DNA of 64,000 bases, taken from NCBI GenBank assembly GCA_963718605.1, contig OY970363.1, positions 496,001 to 560,000 of the forward strand. The letters run 5' to 3'. This document shows positions 8,960 to 16,169 of the stretch, piece after piece. Below the pieces are notes generated by a model. The model was not told the DNA's origin, did not search any database, and worked only from the letters and a program-made list of their open reading frames with translations. This stretch comes from JACCXE01 sp963718605. GTDB taxonomy: Bacteria; Actinomycetota; Acidimicrobiia; Acidimicrobiales; JACCXE01. The position numbers and the translations under genes were made by a program. Numbering within the stretch: position 1 is the first letter of the stretch; each line of letters starts with the position of its first letter.

Positions 8960-8982
8960 ATACGCAGTACTATACTGAGTAT
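8960..8982. promoter_or_regulatory. PadR operator and promoter palindrome
   Basis: A 23-bp near-perfect palindrome 25 bases upstream of padR, pattern ATAC-n-CAGTA-nnn-TACTG-n-GTAT (18 of 23 positions symmetric). On the minus strand it contains TATAGT, a good -10 element. ATACT...AGTAT half-sites are known for PadR regulators. Autoregulation of the padR-ABC-permease operon is inferred. Confidence 0.65.
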
Positions 8983-9006
8983 CTTCCACGGGTCAATCGG
9001 TGGTCC

Positions 9007-11205
9007 CTAGAACTCCTTATCGGCGGAGCCTGACTCGGTTGCGGGGGCCGTGCTTCCCAGGTTGCCGGCCGCGTCGTAGGGGGTACCCGACGGCGTCCAC
9101 TGCATCGTGCTGGCGACGGCCGCGGTGTTCGGTGACCCGCTCACCGTGCCGAGAGTGACGGTGATCGTGCTGCCGGACTTCACCATCGTCGACGCGGTCC
9201 CGCTCGCCCCGAAGGTGATGTCCGGGCCCTTGAACAGCGACAACACGATGTTGCCGTTGTAGTCACCCCGGTTGAGGTTGACCGAGCCCAGCGGCAGCTG
9301 CGTCGTGTTGGCGGCGTTCCAGATTTCGACCGAGTCGGGGCTGCATAGCGACAGCGTGCAACCACCGTCGACGAGGTGCAGCACGACGTTGCTGGACGCG
9401 CCGGTCCAAGTCGTTAGAACGGATTCGGGGTCGATCGGCTCGGCGAACGTGAAGGTGATGGTGTCGCCCCCTTCGGCCTTGCCGACTGTGCCGCCCGACG
9501 CGTTCGCCGTTTGCACGTCGGACGCGGTCGGAACCGTGTTGTCCACGGTGACGGGGAACGACGACTGGGTGGCGCTGTTGCCGTGCTCGTCGGTAGACGT
9601 AATCGAGTACGTGTAGGCGCCAGCAGTGAGCGGATTCTTGGCGGTTTGGCTGGCGCTGCGGAAGTTGTAGGTGACGCCCCCGACCGAGTACGAGCCTGCA
9701 ACCAAACTCACGGTGGTACCGCCCGAGGTCACAAGGGTGCTGTTGTTCGCGGTGACGGTCGAGATCCCGCTTGCATCCGTGACGTTCGCGTAGACGTAGA
9801 ACGTGCCCAGCTGCTTGATTGACCCAGCGAGGTAGCCAGTGGTCTTCGCGATCACGGTGGTGCCAACGACCGGGGCGCTGGTGTCGACCGTGACCGTCAA
9901 GCTTGAAGACGCCGAAGACGTGTTGCCGGCGGCGTCCGTGGCCTTGGCGGTGATCGAATGCGCACCCGAGCTCAGCGTCGACGTGACGATGCTGTAGTTG
10001 CCGCCCGTCGCGGTGCCGCTGCCGACCTGCGTAGCGCCATCAAAGATGGTGACGGTGGACGCCGCCTCGGCGGTACCGGTGAACGTGGGTGTTGTGGCAC
10101 TGGTGAGGTTGTCGGTGCTGCTGGTACCCGTGTCGGAGCCGGCCGCCAGGTCAGGCACCGACGGCGCGGTAGGCGCGGTGGAGTCGATCGTGACGCTGAG
10201 CGCCGACGACGCCGACGACGTGTTGCCGGCCGCGTCGGTGGCCTTGGCCGTAATCGAATGCGCACCCGAGCCCAGCGTCGACGTCGCGATGCTGTAGTTG
10301 CCGCCCGTCGCGGTGCCGCTGCCGACCTGGGTAGCCCCGTCAAAGATCGTGATCGCGGCGCCGCTTTCTGCGGTACCGGTGAACGTCGGCGTAGCAACGC
10401 TGGTGACGTTGTCGGTACTGCTCGAGCCGGAATCCGAAGCCGAGGCCAGGTCAGGCACCGACGGCGCGACCGGCGCGGCGGTGTCGATAGTGACGCCTTG
10501 GGTCTGGGTGGAGCTGGCGTTGCCGACGTTGTCGGTCGCGAAATACGACACCACGTGCGCGCCGTCGCCCGTCACTGCGACTGCGGCCGTCGATCCACTC
10601 ACCGTGGTGGTCGACCCAGCGTCGACCCAGTACGTGATCGACGCGACACCCGAACCTCCGGCTCCGGCGGGGTTGTCGGTCGCCGACAGGTTGACCGTGA
10701 CGGGGCTGGTGTTGTTGTAGCCACCGCCGTTCGGTGTGGGGCTGATCGACGTCACCGACGCGGTCGGCGCGGCCAGGTCCGTCGTGACGCCGTTGCTCTT
10801 CGCGCTCTCGGTTCCCACCCACAGGCTGCCCGCGATCGCGGGCGTGTCGGTGTAGTACCAGGTGCCTCCGGGCACGCTGGGCTCCGAGCAGACAAGCGGG
10901 CCGCCGCTCGCCCACGAACAGATGAAGGTGCTACTCGGCGTGGTTGCGCCGGCCGAGCTGTACCGCTTGACGGCGTAGCTCGTGACGTCGGTGCCGGCCG
11001 AGGTGACGGCGCGCGTGAAGCTGATCGCAACCGTCGTCGCGTTCGTTCGGGTGGCGGTAGGCGCGGCCCCTTGCGGGAGGGTGTCGGCGAGCGCGGCGGC
11101 AAAGTTGCTGCTGTCGGTCGAACTCCAGAACGCATGCGCGACGCCGGCCATCGCCCCCACGACGGCGATGGCCAAAAGTACCCAGGAGCGCCGGCGACGC
11201 GTCAT
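9007..11205 (-). CDS. Secreted Ig-like repeat protein with SipW-type signal peptide
   Basis: 732 residues from ATG 11205, which overlaps the upstream gene's stop (ATGA). The signal is RRRRSWVLLAIAVVGAMAGVAHA-FW, the A-F/Y-W form seen in SipW-class exported proteins. Next come a fibronectin-like stretch, a module ending in SYFATDNVGNAS, and two almost identical 100-residue bacterial Ig domains (each with TPTFTGTAE, TIFDGATQVGSGTATGG, SITAKATDAAGNTSSAS). Two further beta-sandwich modules finish the protein. No sorting motif or C-terminal helix is seen. Family knowledge: such proteins are surface or matrix components. It is the last of three SipW-type genes. Confidence 0.85.
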   Translation of the reverse strand: MTRRRRSWVLLAIAVVGAMAGVAHAFWSSTDSSNFAAALADTLPQGAAPTATRTNATTVAISFTRAVTSAGTDVTSYAVKRYSSAGATTPSSTFICSWASGGPLVCSEPSVPGGTWYYTDTPAIAGSLWVGTESAKSNGVTTDLAAPTASVTSISPTPNGGGYNNTSPVTVNLSATDNPAGAGGSGVASITYWVDAGSTTTVSGSTAAVAVTGDGAHVVSYFATDNVGNASSTQTQGVTIDTAAPVAPSVPDLASASDSGSSSTDNVTSVATPTFTGTAESGAAITIFDGATQVGSGTATGGNYSIATSTLGSGAHSITAKATDAAGNTSSASSALSVTIDSTAPTAPSVPDLAAGSDTGTSSTDNLTSATTPTFTGTAEAASTVTIFDGATQVGSGTATGGNYSIVTSTLSSGAHSITAKATDAAGNTSSASSSLTVTVDTSAPVVGTTVIAKTTGYLAGSIKQLGTFYVYANVTDASGISTVTANNSTLVTSGGTTVSLVAGSYSVGGVTYNFRSASQTAKNPLTAGAYTYSITSTDEHGNSATQSSFPVTVDNTVPTASDVQTANASGGTVGKAEGGDTITFTFAEPIDPESVLTTWTGASSNVVLHLVDGGCTLSLCSPDSVEIWNAANTTQLPLGSVNLNRGDYNGNIVLSLFKGPDITFGASGTASTMVKSGSTITVTLGTVSGSPNTAAVASTMQWTPSGTPYDAAGNLGSTAPATESGSADKEF
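9881..10480 (-). repeat. Two tandem 300-bp Ig-domain repeats
   Basis: Units 9881-10180 and 10181-10480 align base for base without gaps, including long identical stretches around 9955-10035 and 10255-10335. Each encodes one 100-residue Ig-like domain of the gene above. High DNA identity indicates recent duplication or gene conversion and predicts copy-number variation. Confidence 0.8.
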
Positions 11206-11684
11206 TGCCGCGCCGTCAACGTGACGGGGATGTGGAACGTCGCGCCCTGACACGCAGACAGTGACGATGTTCCCATCGACGCCGCGCCGGCGAGGCGCAC
11301 CAGCGCAGTGGAGTTCGCCGGCACCGTGACCGTCGGCGAGATGGGGCTCGACGGGGCGGTGAAGGTCACGCCAGTGGTGGTACAGCCAGCGTGCGAGGAG
11401 TCAGCGGTGATGGTGCCATTCCCGGCTATTCCGTACACCTGCACTGCCGAGGCGTTCGGATTCGTAACCCGCACGATGACTTCGGCCGCGGGCCCACCGG
11501 GAATCAGAACCGACGCGGGAGTGTCGCCGCCCACGAAGGCGGCGACGGTGACCGACTGCAGCGTCCCGGTATTCGCGCTGCCGGTGCCCGAGCCGATCAC
11601 ACGCCAGTAGGCAGACGCGGCTCCAGCCGAGAGGATGACGAAGAGCGCGACGACGCCGGCCAATGTCCTCGCTGTTCGTTTCAT
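11202..11684 (-). CDS. Exported protein with SipW-type signal peptide
   Basis: 160 residues from ATG 11684, preceded by a GGAGG six bases away; the frame is open further upstream but that part runs through a hairpin. Signal: KRTARTLAGVVALFVILSAGAASA-YW, then RVIGSGTGSANTGTLQ. The remainder is a small beta-sandwich (VIVRVTNPNASAVQVYGIAG, VTVPANSTALVRLAGAAS) with two Cys that could form a disulfide. The SGTGSANTGT stretch right after the signal is shared with the gene upstream, marking them as relatives. Function unknown; probably a minor subunit of an extracellular assembly. Confidence 0.8.
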   Translation of the reverse strand: MKRTARTLAGVVALFVILSAGAASAYWRVIGSGTGSANTGTLQSVTVAAFVGGDTPASVLIPGGPAAEVIVRVTNPNASAVQVYGIAGNGTITADSSHAGCTTTGVTFTAPSSPISPTVTVPANSTALVRLAGAASMGTSSLSACQGATFHIPVTLTARQ

Positions 11685-11708
11685 CACGCTCCTCCAAGCC
11701 GAACAAAC

Positions 11709-11744
11709 GCAGAAGGGGTGGAGCCGAAGCTCCACCCCTTCTGC
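11709..11744 (-). terminator. UUCG-capped hairpin between two SipW-type genes
   Basis: A perfect 16-bp stem, GCAGAAGGGGTGGAGC against its complement, capped on the minus-strand RNA by the extra-stable UUCG tetraloop and followed by GTTTGTT. It lies 18 bases after the stop of the first gene and 25 bases before the start of the second. It can act as a partial terminator or as an RNA 3'-end stabiliser, making the first protein more abundant. Confidence 0.75.
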
Positions 11745-11761
11745 CTGATTAAGCCGTCTCG

Positions 11762-12235
11762 CTAGGCGATGACGTAGGCGAGAGCGACAGTTGCGCCCTT
11801 GCAGCCGTCCTGGTTCGAGCCTGTGTTGTTGAACTGAAGCGTGGCGCCAGTCCACGCACCCTGCGCGGTGCCGGCCGGGATGTCCGCGCCGACAGTCATC
11901 ACGGGGTTCGCGAGCGTGTAGTCCGCGGCGGAGCATGCGCCCGCACCGCCGGAGACGCCGCTGATGCTGGCGGTCACGGACGTGACCCAGACGGTGCCGC
12001 CGCTGTTGGTCGTGTTGGTGAAGTTACCGCTGAGGGTTTGCGCGGCGGCGCCGGGGCGCAGGCCCGAGATCGTCGATGTCTGCACGGCGGTGATTGCCGA
12101 GGTGGTGCCGGTCGACGCCGAGCCCGTGCCGGAACCGGTCGTGGTCCAGTACGCGTACGCAGCCAAGCTGCCTCCGAGAATGGAAACGCCGACAATCGCG
12201 ACGGCGACCGTCTTCTTCTTCATGAACTTGAGCAC
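11762..12235 (-). CDS. Exported SipW-type signal protein, likely major subunit
   Basis: 157 residues from GTG 12235, chosen because GGAGGG (12241-12246) sits 5 bases away; ATG 12223 is 17 bases from it. Signal: KKKTVAVAIVGVSILGGSLAAYA-YW, then TTTGSGTGSASTGT. The body is Thr/Ser/Gly-rich beta sequence (NFTNTTNSGGTVWVTSVTAS) with Cys in GACSAADYT and DGCKGATVALAYVIA. First gene of a three-gene unit; the strong hairpin after it suggests it is made in excess over the others. By analogy with TasA/CalY-class proteins it could be a fibre subunit, but sequence similarity is limited to the signal region. Confidence 0.8.
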   Translation of the reverse strand: MLKFMKKKTVAVAIVGVSILGGSLAAYAYWTTTGSGTGSASTGTTSAITAVQTSTISGLRPGAAAQTLSGNFTNTTNSGGTVWVTSVTASISGVSGGAGACSAADYTLANPVMTVGADIPAGTAQGAWTGATLQFNNTGSNQDGCKGATVALAYVIA

Positions 12236-12251
12236 GAGAACCCTCCAAAAG

Positions 12252-12350
12252 GGGTAGCGCGCGTAGGTGTCGGAGACCCACACGAGAGGGGTTTCCTCCA
12301 CTGCCCCCATCGGCCTGGCTAGCCCGTAGCGGATGACCCGACCGGGTGAT
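12252..12350 (-). promoter_or_regulatory. Possible structured 5' leader of the SipW-type operon
   Basis: The 136-base gap between glutathione peroxidase and the exported protein holds several short inverted repeats: GTGT/ACAC (12267-12270 with 12280-12283), GAGG/CCTC (12286-12289 with 12295-12298), GCTA/TAGC (12318-12321 with 12327-12330) and ACCC/GGGT (12336-12339 with 12344-12347). This could be a folded leader RNA. It does not match the cyclic-di-GMP or other riboswitch cores I know. Confidence 0.3.
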
Positions 12351-12371
12351 CTTTTGATAGTTAGTTGGCTT

Positions 12372-12851
12372 TTAGCCCAGAAGTTTTTCGATGTCGGCGG
12401 CGAGCTTTTCGGGCTTGGTCGTCGACCCGAAACGTTTGACGGGCGTGCCGTCCTTGTTGACGAGAAACTTCGTGAAGTTCCACTTGATGCGATCGCCGCC
12501 CAGCCCGCTCTTCGCTTTGCGTAGGAACGCGAACAGAGGGTGGGCGTTCGCGCCGTTCACGTCGACCTTCGAGAACATCGGGAACGTCACGCCGTAGTTC
12601 TTGGTGCAGAACGCGCCGATCGCTTCCTCGTCGCCCGGCTCTTGATGACCGAACTGGTCGCACGGGAAGCCGAGGATTTCGAGGCCCTTGTCGTGGTACT
12701 CGTCGTAGAGCTTTTGCAGGCCCGCATACTGGGGGGTGAAGCCGCACTGCGACGCCGTGTTCACGACGAGCACGACCTTGCCCTTGTAATCGTCGAGCGG
12801 CTTGTCGGCGCCGTCGAGCGTCTTGGCCTCGAAATCAAACAGGTTCGGCAT
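12372..12851 (-). CDS. Glutathione peroxidase family (thiol peroxidase, Cys form)
   Basis: 159 residues, full length for bacterial BsaA/BtuE-like enzymes. The active site is present: Cys36 in NTASQCGFTPQY, Gln70 in FPCDQFGHQEPG, and Trp124-Asn125 in KWNFTKFLV. A Cys replaces selenocysteine. Such enzymes in actinobacteria usually take electrons from thioredoxin rather than glutathione and reduce hydrogen peroxide and lipid hydroperoxides in the cytoplasm; that preference is family knowledge. It follows the OYE-like gene by 36 bases on the same strand and may be cotranscribed. Confidence 0.95.
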   Translation of the reverse strand: MPNLFDFEAKTLDGADKPLDDYKGKVVLVVNTASQCGFTPQYAGLQKLYDEYHDKGLEILGFPCDQFGHQEPGDEEAIGAFCTKNYGVTFPMFSKVDVNGANAHPLFAFLRKAKSGLGGDRIKWNFTKFLVNKDGTPVKRFGSTTKPEKLAADIEKLLG

Positions 12852-12887
12852 GCGGTTCCTCCGGAAACGTTGGGTTCAGCGGATGCA

Positions 12888-14057
12888 TCATTTCTCGACG
12901 AGCACGCAACGCGTGCCGCTGTAAATCGTCGGTAGGCATTGGTTGCAGTGGATGCAGATGCCCACTTGCTGGCCGGCGGCCATGCGGTTCGGCAGGTCCG
13001 GTTCGCGGAGCAAGGCGCGGGCCATGGCAACGAACTCGAAGCCTTCGTCGAGCGCGCCCTGGATCGTGTCGATGCGATTGATCCCGCCGAGCAGGATCAA
13101 CGGCATCGACAACTCGACGCGGAAGTGGCGCGCGAACGGGAGGAAGAAGCCTTCCTCGAACGGATACTTCGGGAAGATCCGTCGGCCCATCACCCGCAGA
13201 CCCAACGCCGCCAGCGTGGGCTGCGTCGCGATGAATTCGCGCATGGGGACGTCACCGCGGAAGAAGTACATCCCGTTGAGCAACGAACTGCCGCCGGTGA
13301 GTTGCAGCGCGTCGAGGTAACCGTCGGCTTCGAACAGCTTCGCAATGGGCAAGCTCTCGTCGAGCCACAGCCCCTTTGTCACGCCGTCGGCCATGTTGAA
13401 CTTCGCGGTGACAGCCATGGTCGACGGAGCTGTGCGACGCACGGCTTCCACGACCCGGCGGGGGAAACGGGCGCGGTTCTCGATGCTGCCGCCGTACTGG
13501 TCCTTGCGCTTATTGAGGTTCGGGCTGAAGAACGAACTGAGCAAATAGTTGTGACCGAGGTGGATTTCGATGGCGTCGAAGCCGGCGTCGGCCGCGATGC
13601 GCGTCGACCGTTCGAACTGGCCGACAACCTCGTCCATCTGCGCTTCGGTGATGCCCCGTACGCGCGCCATGGCGGGTGCGCTGAAGCGCGTCGACGGCGC
13701 GAGGCTGGGCGCGTGGTTGGACCGCGTGTTGGCGACCAGCCCCGCGTGTCCGAGTTGCGCGGACGCGAGCGCGCCTTCGGCGTGTACGGCGTCGGTCAGG
13801 CGGCGCAGGCCGGGCAGCGACGCGTCCTCCATCACCAGCGTGTGACGCTGCGTGCGGCCGCTGGGCGACACCGCGCAATACGCGACAGTCGTCATCGCGG
13901 CGCCGCCGGCCGCCACGGCGCGGTGAAACTCGATGAGATCGTCGGTGATCGCGCCTTTCGGCATCACGCCTTCGAACGTGGCCGCCTTGATAATGCGGTT
14001 GCGCAAGGTCAGCGGCCCGAGCCGAGCCGGAGCAAACGGCGAAAGCGGTGATCCCAC
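12888..14057 (-). CDS. Old Yellow Enzyme-like NADH:flavin oxidoreductase
   Basis: 389 residues forming an FMN-binding TIM barrel: LGPLTLRNRIIKAATFEG at the start, QLGHAG and EIHLGHNYLLSSFFSPNLN carrying the His/Asn substrate pair and flavin contacts, YGGSIENRARF, then GGINR and FVAMARALLREPDLPN for phosphate binding. The C-terminus CIHCNQC retains the Cys arrangement that binds an Fe-S cluster in 2-enoate and 2,4-dienoyl-CoA reductases, though the protein stops before the second flavin domain. It reduces activated double bonds; substrate unknown. Start GTG 14057 has TACGTT six bases upstream, suggesting a leaderless transcript. Confidence 0.92.
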   Translation of the reverse strand: MGSPLSPFAPARLGPLTLRNRIIKAATFEGVMPKGAITDDLIEFHRAVAAGGAAMTTVAYCAVSPSGRTQRHTLVMEDASLPGLRRLTDAVHAEGALASAQLGHAGLVANTRSNHAPSLAPSTRFSAPAMARVRGITEAQMDEVVGQFERSTRIAADAGFDAIEIHLGHNYLLSSFFSPNLNKRKDQYGGSIENRARFPRRVVEAVRRTAPSTMAVTAKFNMADGVTKGLWLDESLPIAKLFEADGYLDALQLTGGSSLLNGMYFFRGDVPMREFIATQPTLAALGLRVMGRRIFPKYPFEEGFFLPFARHFRVELSMPLILLGGINRIDTIQGALDEGFEFVAMARALLREPDLPNRMAAGQQVGICIHCNQCLPTIYSGTRCVLVEK

Positions 14058-14063
14058 GCACCG

Positions 14064-14086
14064 AACGTAGTGGAGCGATCTAGTTT
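14064..14086. promoter_or_regulatory. Divergent leaderless promoters for the OYE-like and F420-type oxidoreductase genes
   Basis: Within a 35-base gap, the minus strand has TACGTT (14069-14064) six bases before GTG 14057, and the plus strand has TAGTTT (14081-14086) six bases before ATG 14093. Each -10-like hexamer would place the transcript start on the start codon. No Shine-Dalgarno is present for either gene. Confidence 0.55.
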
Positions 14087-14092
14087 CGGGGC

Positions 14093-15007
14093 ATGCGAAT
14101 CGGACTTACAGGGGGCGGCGCGACAGCGGACCGCATCGTCGAGCAAGCAGTCGAAGCGGAGGCGGACGGGTTCAGCAGCCTTTGGTACGCGAGCGCGGTC
14201 TTCGGCGACCCACTTGTAGCAATGGCGCTCGCCGGTCGCGCCACCAAATCGATCGAACTCGGCACGTCTGTATTGCAGACCTACACGTGTCACCCCGTGC
14301 TCCAGGCGAACCGCGCCGCGTCCACCGCGGCCACGATGGGGCGGCCGGGCCTCACCCTCGGCGTGGGTCCCTCGCACGAACCGGTGATCGAGGGCTACTT
14401 CGGTTTGTCCTACGCGCACCCGGGCGCCCACACCGAGGAGTACTTGCAGATCCTCACGACGCTGCTGCGGGGCGAAGGCATCAGCCACAAGGGCCAGGAG
14501 TTCAACGTCAACATCCCTGCCGTCGCTCCGCTGCCCCAGCCGGTGAGCGTGATGGTGTCCGCGCTCGCGCCGCGGATGTTGCGCGTCGCCGGAGAGTTGA
14601 CGGACGGGACGATCCTTTGGATGGCGAACGCTCGGTCGATCGAAAGCCACGTCGCACCAAAGATGAACGCCGCCGCGCAGGCCGCCGGACGGGCGACGCC
14701 GCGCATCGTGGCCGGCCTGCCCGTCGCCGTATGCGATGACGCCGCCGAGGGACGCGCGGTCGCGGCCAAGAACTTCGCGAACTACGGCGTGCTGCCCAAC
14801 TACCGCGCCATCCTCGACATCGGCGGCGCGGGCGGGCCGGGCGACGCCGCCATCGTCGGAGACGAGGCGTCGGTCACCGATCAGATCCAAGCGCTGTTCG
14901 ACGCGGGCGCCACCGACGTGTGGGCCGCTCCGTTCCCGGTCGGCGACGACAAATCGTCGTCGCGCAAGCGCACCCGGGCGTTGCTGAAGGAACTCGCAGC
15001 CGCCTAA
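14093..15007 (+). CDS. LLM-class F420-dependent oxidoreductase
   Basis: 304 residues with the luciferase-like TIM barrel: MRIGLTGGGAT, SLWYASAVFGDPLVAMALAGRATK, IELGTSVLQTYTCHPVLQA, RPGLTLGVGPSHEPVIEGYFG, and the closing GDEASVTDQIQALFDAGATDVWAAPFP. The pattern matches the F420 rather than FMN branch. Such proteins pass hydride from reduced F420 to diverse substrates. The stop overlaps the next start (TAATG), so it forms an operon with the DUF7064/CrtC-like and phosphotransferase genes. Substrate unknown. Confidence 0.92.
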   Translation: MRIGLTGGGATADRIVEQAVEAEADGFSSLWYASAVFGDPLVAMALAGRATKSIELGTSVLQTYTCHPVLQANRAASTAATMGRPGLTLGVGPSHEPVIEGYFGLSYAHPGAHTEEYLQILTTLLRGEGISHKGQEFNVNIPAVAPLPQPVSVMVSALAPRMLRVAGELTDGTILWMANARSIESHVAPKMNAAAQAAGRATPRIVAGLPVAVCDDAAEGRAVAAKNFANYGVLPNYRAILDIGGAGGPGDAAIVGDEASVTDQIQALFDAGATDVWAAPFPVGDDKSSSRKRTRALLKELAAA

Positions 15008-16168
15008 TGCCGACGCTCGGGCCGCTCGTCCCCGCCGACGAGTTGCTGCACCACCAGATCACCGACACGTTCGCAACGGTCTCGCAGAGCGATCGCTCGT
15101 GGACGGAAAAGGTGTGCGCGATGGCGGCGCGCAAGGACGGTTCGGTGCAGCTCGCGTTCGGTCTCGGCAAGTACCCGAACCGCGGCGTGCTCGACGCATA
15201 CGCGGGGGTGAGCATCGGCAAGCAGCAGTGGACGGTGCGGGCGAGCCGTCGCCTCGCGCCCGAAACCGATCGTCTCGACGTCGGTCCGATCAGCTACGAG
15301 GTTGTCGAGCCGCTGAAGACGGTGCGCTTCAGCCTCGGCGCGAACGATGTGCTGCCGATCAGCTTCGAGTGGACGTTCAACGCCGCGATCCCGGCCGCGC
15401 TCGAGCAGCCCGAACACCACCGCAGCCGCGACGGGCTACGGCTCGACGCGAACATCGTGCGGTACCACCAGATCGGCACCGGCTCCGGATGGGCCGAGGT
15501 GGACGGGGTGCGCCACGAGTTGACCAACGACGACTCGGTATCGACCCGCGACCACTCCTGGGGTGTGCGCTACCAAGTGGGCAATCCCCTCGAAGACGTC
15601 GAGGACGCACCTCGCCCGTCCGCTGTCTCCACCATCGTGATCTGGTCACCTGTCTTGATGGAGCGGCCCGACGGCACGCGCTACGGAATACACACCTACT
15701 ACCAACGCCACGGCATCGGCGGCTGGCAGCGCATCGAATTGCAAGGCGGCGTCGAGCACCCCGACGGTCGGCGTGAGCCGTGGGCCGCGCTCGTGCCGCG
15801 CGCGGAGGTGCGCGACGACAACCGGCGCCTGGCCTCGGCCGCGTTCGACTTCACGATGACGGATGGGTCGGCGCGGCCGATCACCGTGACTGCGGTCGGC
15901 GACACCGGCTTTCATCTCGGCACCGGGTTGTACTTCGGCTTCGACGGCCACTGGCACGGCGAGTGGCGCGGCGACCTGCACGTCGACGGCGAGCACATCG
16001 CCGATTGCACCGAACCTGCAACGGCGCCGGCGCGTGCATCAGATTCGCGACAACCTCGTGCGCGTGGACGACCCCGTCGGCGGTGGCGTCGGTTACGGCA
16101 ACCTTCAGACAATCTTTGCCGGGCCGCACCCCGAGATCGGTCTCACCGAAGACGCGAGCTTCATGTGA
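15007..16168 (+). CDS. DUF7064/CrtC-like (hydroxyneurosporene-synthase-like) protein, frameshifted
   Basis: About 386 residues if one frameshift is repaired. From ATG 15007 the sequence is a long beta-rich protein with RDHSWGVRYQVG, ETDRLDVGPISYEVVEPLKT and HLGTGLYFGFDGHWHGEWRG, the two-lipocalin layout of the CrtC/DUF7064 group. Near 16018-16035 (CGGCGCCGGCGCG, a slippery microrepeat) the frame degenerates into Arg-rich sequence, but another frame continues VHQIRDNLVRVDDPVGGGVG to EDASFM-stop at 16168, ending one base before the next gene. Role in the operon is unknown; relatives hydrate or bind lipophilic molecules. The family name is my judgement without a search. Confidence 0.75.
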
Positions 16169-16169
16169 C

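Noticed and set aside
12252..12350. Cyclic-di-GMP-I riboswitch
   Set aside because: One stem (GCTA..TAGC followed by CCGATGG) recalls its P3, but the conserved GGGACGCAAAGCC core and the GNRA-receptor context are missing.
12939..14051. 370-residue plus-strand frame opposite the Old Yellow Enzyme-like gene
   Set aside because: Shadow of a well-supported flavoenzyme.
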